A DNA stretch of 8,335 nucleotides from an uncultured Pseudomonadota bacterium (lineage in GTDB: Bacteria; Pseudomonadota; Gammaproteobacteria; Methylococcales; Methylomonadaceae): NCBI GenBank assembly GCA_903953455.1, contig CAJBJW010000012.1:1-8335 (forward strand), written 5' to 3'. Below the pieces are notes generated by a model. That model had not been told where the DNA came from and did not search any database. It was given only the letters and a program-made list of their open reading frames with translations. Within the stretch, counting starts at the first letter, position 1. Every line of letters begins with the position of its first letter. The position numbers were made by a program, and so were the translations under genes. Shown here one piece after another: positions 5,872-8,335 of this stretch.

Positions 5872-5886
5872 ATTTTCTAAAAACAG

Positions 5887-5935
5887 AAAAATCCGCTTGT
5901 GTGTTAAATACTTAATTTAACCGGCGGATTTTTTT
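5887..5935 (+). terminator. Nested-hairpin terminator after fdxA
   Basis: AAAAATCCGC (5887-5896) pairs with GCGGATTTTT (5924-5933), and the T-run continues to 5935. Inside the loop GTTAAAT (5903-5909) pairs perfectly with ATTTAAC (5915-5921), stacking a second stem. The A-run on the left side could let it work on the opposite strand too, though no minus-strand gene ends here. Confidence 0.85.
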
Positions 5936-5959
5936 GTATCTACTGATAAATAAGAGAAA

Positions 5960-6943
5960 ATGCCAATGCCTCAAATTGTTGTTTGCGCGTTATACAAATT
6001 TGTGACACTTGAAAATTATCAAGCCATGCGTCAACCGATTCACGATGTTATGGAAAAAAATCATGTTCGCGGTACGCTTTTATTAGCTAATGAAGGGATT
6101 AACGGCACCATTGCGGGCTCGCGTCACGCCATTGATACTGTAATCACTTGGTTGAAATCAGATCCACGTTTAATAGAATTAGAATGCAAGGAATCGATTA
6201 CAAGCGTAATTCCTTTTAATCGCACGAAAGTGAAATTGAAAAAAGAAATTGTGACAATGGGCATCGAGGGGATTGATCCAAAACAAGTGGTTGGAACTTA
6301 CGTTAATGCGCAAGATTGGAATTCACTGATTGATGATCCTGAGGTTTTGGTTATCGACACGAGAAATGATTATGAATTTCAAGTTGGAACGTTTAAAAAT
6401 GCCATTAATCCAAATACGCAAAGTTTTCGTGAATTCCCTCAGTACGTCAAAGAAAACTTAGATTCAGATAAACATAAAAAAGTGGCTATGTTCTGCACAG
6501 GCGGGATTCGCTGTGAAAAATCAACAGCTTTTTTGAAACAACAAGGGTTTGATGAGGTGTATCATCTCAAAGGCGGTATTCTAAAGTACCTTGAAGAAAT
6601 GCCCATTGAAAGCACGCTTTGGGAAGGTGAATGCTTTGTATTTGATGAGCGTGTGACGGTGAATCATCACCTTGAAAAAGGCAGTTATGATCAATGTAAT
6701 GCCTGTCGCCTTCCAATTACAGAAGTAGATAAAATCAGTGATAAATACCAGCAAGGTGTGAGCTGCCCCCACTGTTTTGACAAGGTCACACTCGAGCAAA
6801 GAGCACGTTTTAGCGAACGTGAAAAACAAATGGCTTTAGCGAAAAAACGAGGCGAATCACACCTTGGCGAGGACGCTGCAAAAACACTCATTCAAAAACG
6901 TCAGAAAAAAATCCAATATAGACGAATCGTACAAAAAATGTAG
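5960..6943 (+). CDS. trhO: tRNA uridine(34) hydroxylase TrhO
   Basis: Rhodanese-domain enzyme (YceA/TrhO family) that hydroxylates uridine 34 of certain tRNAs in an oxygen-dependent route to 5-hydroxyuridine, the precursor of cmo5U/mcmo5U wobble modification. Length is 327 residues, in the family range. The N-terminal domain has the family block GTLLLANEGINGTIAGS (38-54). The rhodanese domain includes VIDTRNDYEF (131-140) and the active loop MFCTGGIRCEKS (177-188), with catalytic Cys179 and the nearby Cys185. A C-terminal CNAC (246-249) plus CPHC (269-272) pair would form a zinc-ribbon-like site, followed by a basic tail. Either ATG at 5960 or 5966 could start the protein. AAGAGA lies very close to the first and at better spacing to the second. 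It begins 24 bp after the fdxA terminator. I see no clear promoter of its own. Confidence 0.94.
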   Translation: MPMPQIVVCALYKFVTLENYQAMRQPIHDVMEKNHVRGTLLLANEGINGTIAGSRHAIDTVITWLKSDPRLIELECKESITSVIPFNRTKVKLKKEIVTMGIEGIDPKQVVGTYVNAQDWNSLIDDPEVLVIDTRNDYEFQVGTFKNAINPNTQSFREFPQYVKENLDSDKHKKVAMFCTGGIRCEKSTAFLKQQGFDEVYHLKGGILKYLEEMPIESTLWEGECFVFDERVTVNHHLEKGSYDQCNACRLPITEVDKISDKYQQGVSCPHCFDKVTLEQRARFSEREKQMALAKKRGESHLGEDAAKTLIQKRQKKIQYRRIVQKM

Positions 6944-6953
6944 ATGCACTGTA

Positions 6954-6982
6954 TTCACAGAGTCAACATTAGCGTGTATATT
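6954..6982 (+). promoter_or_regulatory. Promoter for the Gly/His-rich protein gene
   Basis: TTCACA (6954-6959) and TATATT (6977-6982) are 17 bases apart, matching consensus at four and five of six positions. It begins 11 bases after the trhO stop and would start transcription near 6989, just ahead of an AGAGGA ribosome site. Confidence 0.55.
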
Positions 6983-7007
6983 TTAGACGGGTTTTAGAGG
7001 ATTTTTT

Positions 7008-7031
7008 GTGTTTTTTGACTTGGAAAAATAA
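7008..7031 (+). other. Possible 7-codon leader ORF with strong RBS
   Basis: AGAGGA (6996-7001) lies six bases before a GTG at 7008 that opens the frame MFFDLEK and stops at TAA 7029-7031, one base before the ATG at 7033. This is the best ribosome site in the vicinity, and the arrangement would allow translational coupling. Alternatively the same site could serve a TTG at 7006 that is in frame with the main gene and adds nine residues. Which is used cannot be decided from sequence. Confidence 0.3.
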
Positions 7032-7032
7032 A

Positions 7033-7467
7033 ATGAAATCAAAAGTTTTAACTGCGGCGCTTATGTTGATTTTGCCTATTTCTGCAATGGCTGATAGGCA
7101 TGGTCATTACGGTGGGTATGGTGGTTATGGTGGGCATCATCATCACAATAGGGGTGGTGGCAATCGCTGGATTGCACCGGCTATTATTGGTGGTGTAATT
7201 GCTGGCACTGCGCTTTATGGTGTAACAAGAGATCGTGAGGTGGTCATTGAACGCGATCCTAATGAAGATTATTATCGTCGTGAATTAGTCCGCCAAGAAT
7301 TACGCGAAGAACAATTGCGTCAACGTGAAAGAGAATTAGAGCGTCGTGAAAGGCAACTTTATGGTAATTACGATCAACAACAGCCTGCAATGAGTTCTGA
7401 TGAGCGTTGCAATGAATATTATCGCAACAATGGCGATTCAAATTATTATTCGCGAAATTGTTGGTAA
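7033..7467 (+). CDS. Secreted Gly/His-rich protein with charged helix
   Basis: Predicted exported protein of 144 residues; I do not recognise a named family. MKSK plus a hydrophobic core ends in the signal-peptidase site AMA (18-20), so the mature chain starts at Asp21. A Gly/His/Tyr segment (21-44) with GGYGGYGG repeats and four consecutive His could bind metal. A Gly-containing hydrophobic helix (46-64: WIAPAII, GGVIAG, TALYGV) resembles a glycine-zipper membrane segment. It is followed by a highly charged Arg/Glu/Gln helix (66-110), probably coiled coil, then a C-terminal tail with Cys126 and Cys143, which could pair. The ATG at 7033 gives the cleanest signal peptide; a TTG at 7006 would add nine residues. 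Likely periplasmic or envelope-anchored. Own promoter predicted. It converges on the DUF2130-type gene. Confidence 0.75.
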   Translation: MKSKVLTAALMLILPISAMADRHGHYGGYGGYGGHHHHNRGGGNRWIAPAIIGGVIAGTALYGVTRDREVVIERDPNEDYYRRELVRQELREEQLRQRERELERRERQLYGNYDQQQPAMSSDERCNEYYRNNGDSNYYSRNCW

Positions 7468-7483
7468 TTTTCTCAGTGAGATA

Positions 7484-7522
7484 TAAGCCACGAGTTCTTA
7501 ATCTTATACGATTCGTGGCTTA
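7484..7522. terminator. Perfect 10-bp hairpin between convergent genes
   Basis: TAAGCCACGA (7484-7493) pairs perfectly with TCGTGGCTTA (7513-7522) around a 19-base loop, in the 67-bp gap between two converging genes. The position suggests a shared bidirectional terminator, but neither strand has a T-run after the stem. It closely resembles in design the hairpin at 1307-1344. Confidence 0.5.
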
Positions 7523-7534
7523 GCAAATAGGTAT

Positions 7535-8335
7535 CTAAAACAAACTATCTTGTTTCATTTCAACGGATTTTTTTGTTAAAGATGACCCTAATGAATGCGT
7601 TGTTTCGATGACCACTTTAGGTATAGACGACTCTGATAATTCATCTTGTGTTAATAGATTCCCTAAAATGCCTTCAATAGCACCTAAATTATGAGACGTA
7701 TTAAGCGTTAGTTTTTCGAGTTGTTTTTCGCGTTGCGCCCAAGTTCGTTGCATGTGCGTGCGTTCTTTATGTAAATCTTCTCGCATTTGTAAAAAAGTAT
7801 CATTGATTGCATCAATTTGAGATTTGAACGCATTACTCGTTACAAAATTGTAGAGCATTTCTTTTTTCTCACCTTTGTTTTCTTGTGTTGCAACTAAGCT
7901 GCTAATTTGAATGACTGATTCGCGCAGCACAGCACTCAAACCCTTAAATTCGTCGAAACTGCACACCCAAATACCGTCATAAAGCCCCATTCGTTCAAAA
8001 TCTTTAGGCATGGTTTTCGTTACTAATACGCCAATTGTGGCGTTTTCAGCGCGTAAATCACCTTTAAATTTTTCAATCCAGTCTTTATTGAAATTTTCTG
8101 TGCGCTTACTTTCGTAACAAATTTTTCCGCAATTTTGACGTGTGCGCGTATGGACAATTTGAATACAATCTGCTCCGCGCTGTCCTTTTTTGATTTCGGC
8201 AATCTCGTCAAAGGGAAATTGATCGCGCAACCATTCTTCAATTGCAAGTTCTTGAACTTCGCCTTGTGCCTGCATAGAACCTTGCTCTGCAACACGCTGT
8301 GCTTCTTGAATCTGATTTTTTAATCGTTCAATTTC
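7535..8335 (-). CDS. DUF2130-type protein, nuclease-like fold (partial)
   Basis: C-terminal 266 residues of a protein resembling the DUF2130 family; the gene runs off the right edge. An internal ATG at 8275 is not the start: the frame stays open to 8335 with a helical lead-in (EIERLKNQIQEAQRVAEQGS) typical of the long N-terminal coiled coil in this family. The conserved core begins GEVQELAIEEWL (visible residues 25-36), then KKGQRGADC, the block CYESKRT (73-79), IEKFKGDLR, IGVLVT, MPKDFERMGLYDGIWVC and FKGLSAVLRE. Asp56 with Glu75-x-Lys77 has the spacing of a PD-(D/E)XK nuclease site. A second coiled coil (about 170-215) and a polar tail that ends in DSLF follow. Function is unestablished; DNA cleavage or binding is an inference from the motif. 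Converges with the Gly/His-rich gene. Confidence 0.85.
   Translation of the reverse strand, partial: EIERLKNQIQEAQRVAEQGSMQAQGEVQELAIEEWLRDQFPFDEIAEIKKGQRGADCIQIVHTRTRQNCGKICYESKRTENFNKDWIEKFKGDLRAENATIGVLVTKTMPKDFERMGLYDGIWVCSFDEFKGLSAVLRESVIQISSLVATQENKGEKKEMLYNFVTSNAFKSQIDAINDTFLQMREDLHKERTHMQRTWAQREKQLEKLTLNTSHNLGAIEGILGNLLTQDELSESSIPKVVIETTHSLGSSLTKKSVEMKQDSLF

Noticed and set aside
8023..8295. Overlapping 90-codon minus-strand ORF and the opposite-strand ORF at 8135-8323
   Set aside because: Both are shadow frames of the DUF2130-type gene, which shows clear conserved blocks in its own frame.

Overview
The window reads as an AT-rich chromosomal segment of a gammaproteobacterium. The evidence is a CRP protein whose last 14 residues match Escherichia coli CRP almost exactly, an Azotobacter-type 7Fe ferredoxin, a gammaproteobacterial-style tau subunit, a YheT hydrolase and a TrhO tRNA hydroxylase. 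AT-richness and this mix would suit a Legionella/Coxiella-like lineage, but that placement is inference and no gene here proves it.

Layout. The left edge (1-97) holds the decayed C-terminal end of an IS66-type transposase on the minus strand, followed by about 157 bases without a gene. A long minus-strand block follows. In transcription order it is crp (4939-4277), a LOG-family nucleotide hydrolase (4257-3550), the 4.5S signal recognition particle RNA (ffs, about 3471-3357) with its own good promoter, dnaX (3323-1698), ybaB (1675-1352), a hairpin, and a yheT-type hydrolase (1265-255). A divergent control region at 4940-5042 separates crp from the plus-strand genes. These are a small Cys-containing lipoprotein (5043-5480), fdxA (5548-5871) with a strong terminator, trhO (5960-6943) and a secreted Gly/His-rich protein (7033-7467). 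The right edge is a convergent, truncated DUF2130-type gene (stop at 7535, running off the end at 8335).

How the genes relate. ffs-dnaX-ybaB is a widely conserved housekeeping cluster: SRP RNA for co-translational targeting, the clamp-loader subunit, and a nucleoid-associated protein. recR, which usually follows ybaB, is absent here. crp and the LOG gene are 19 bp apart and probably co-transcribed. A CRP-like half site lies in the divergent region and could let CRP control itself and the lipoprotein gene. The remaining genes look like independent units.

I see no defence island, CRISPR array, phage module or tRNA. No convincing new multi-gene system is visible. The most worthwhile leads are the DUF2130 nuclease-like protein, the Gly/His-rich secreted protein with its possible leader peptide, the altered CRP ligand and activation residues with a candidate site, and the unannotated-looking ffs gene.
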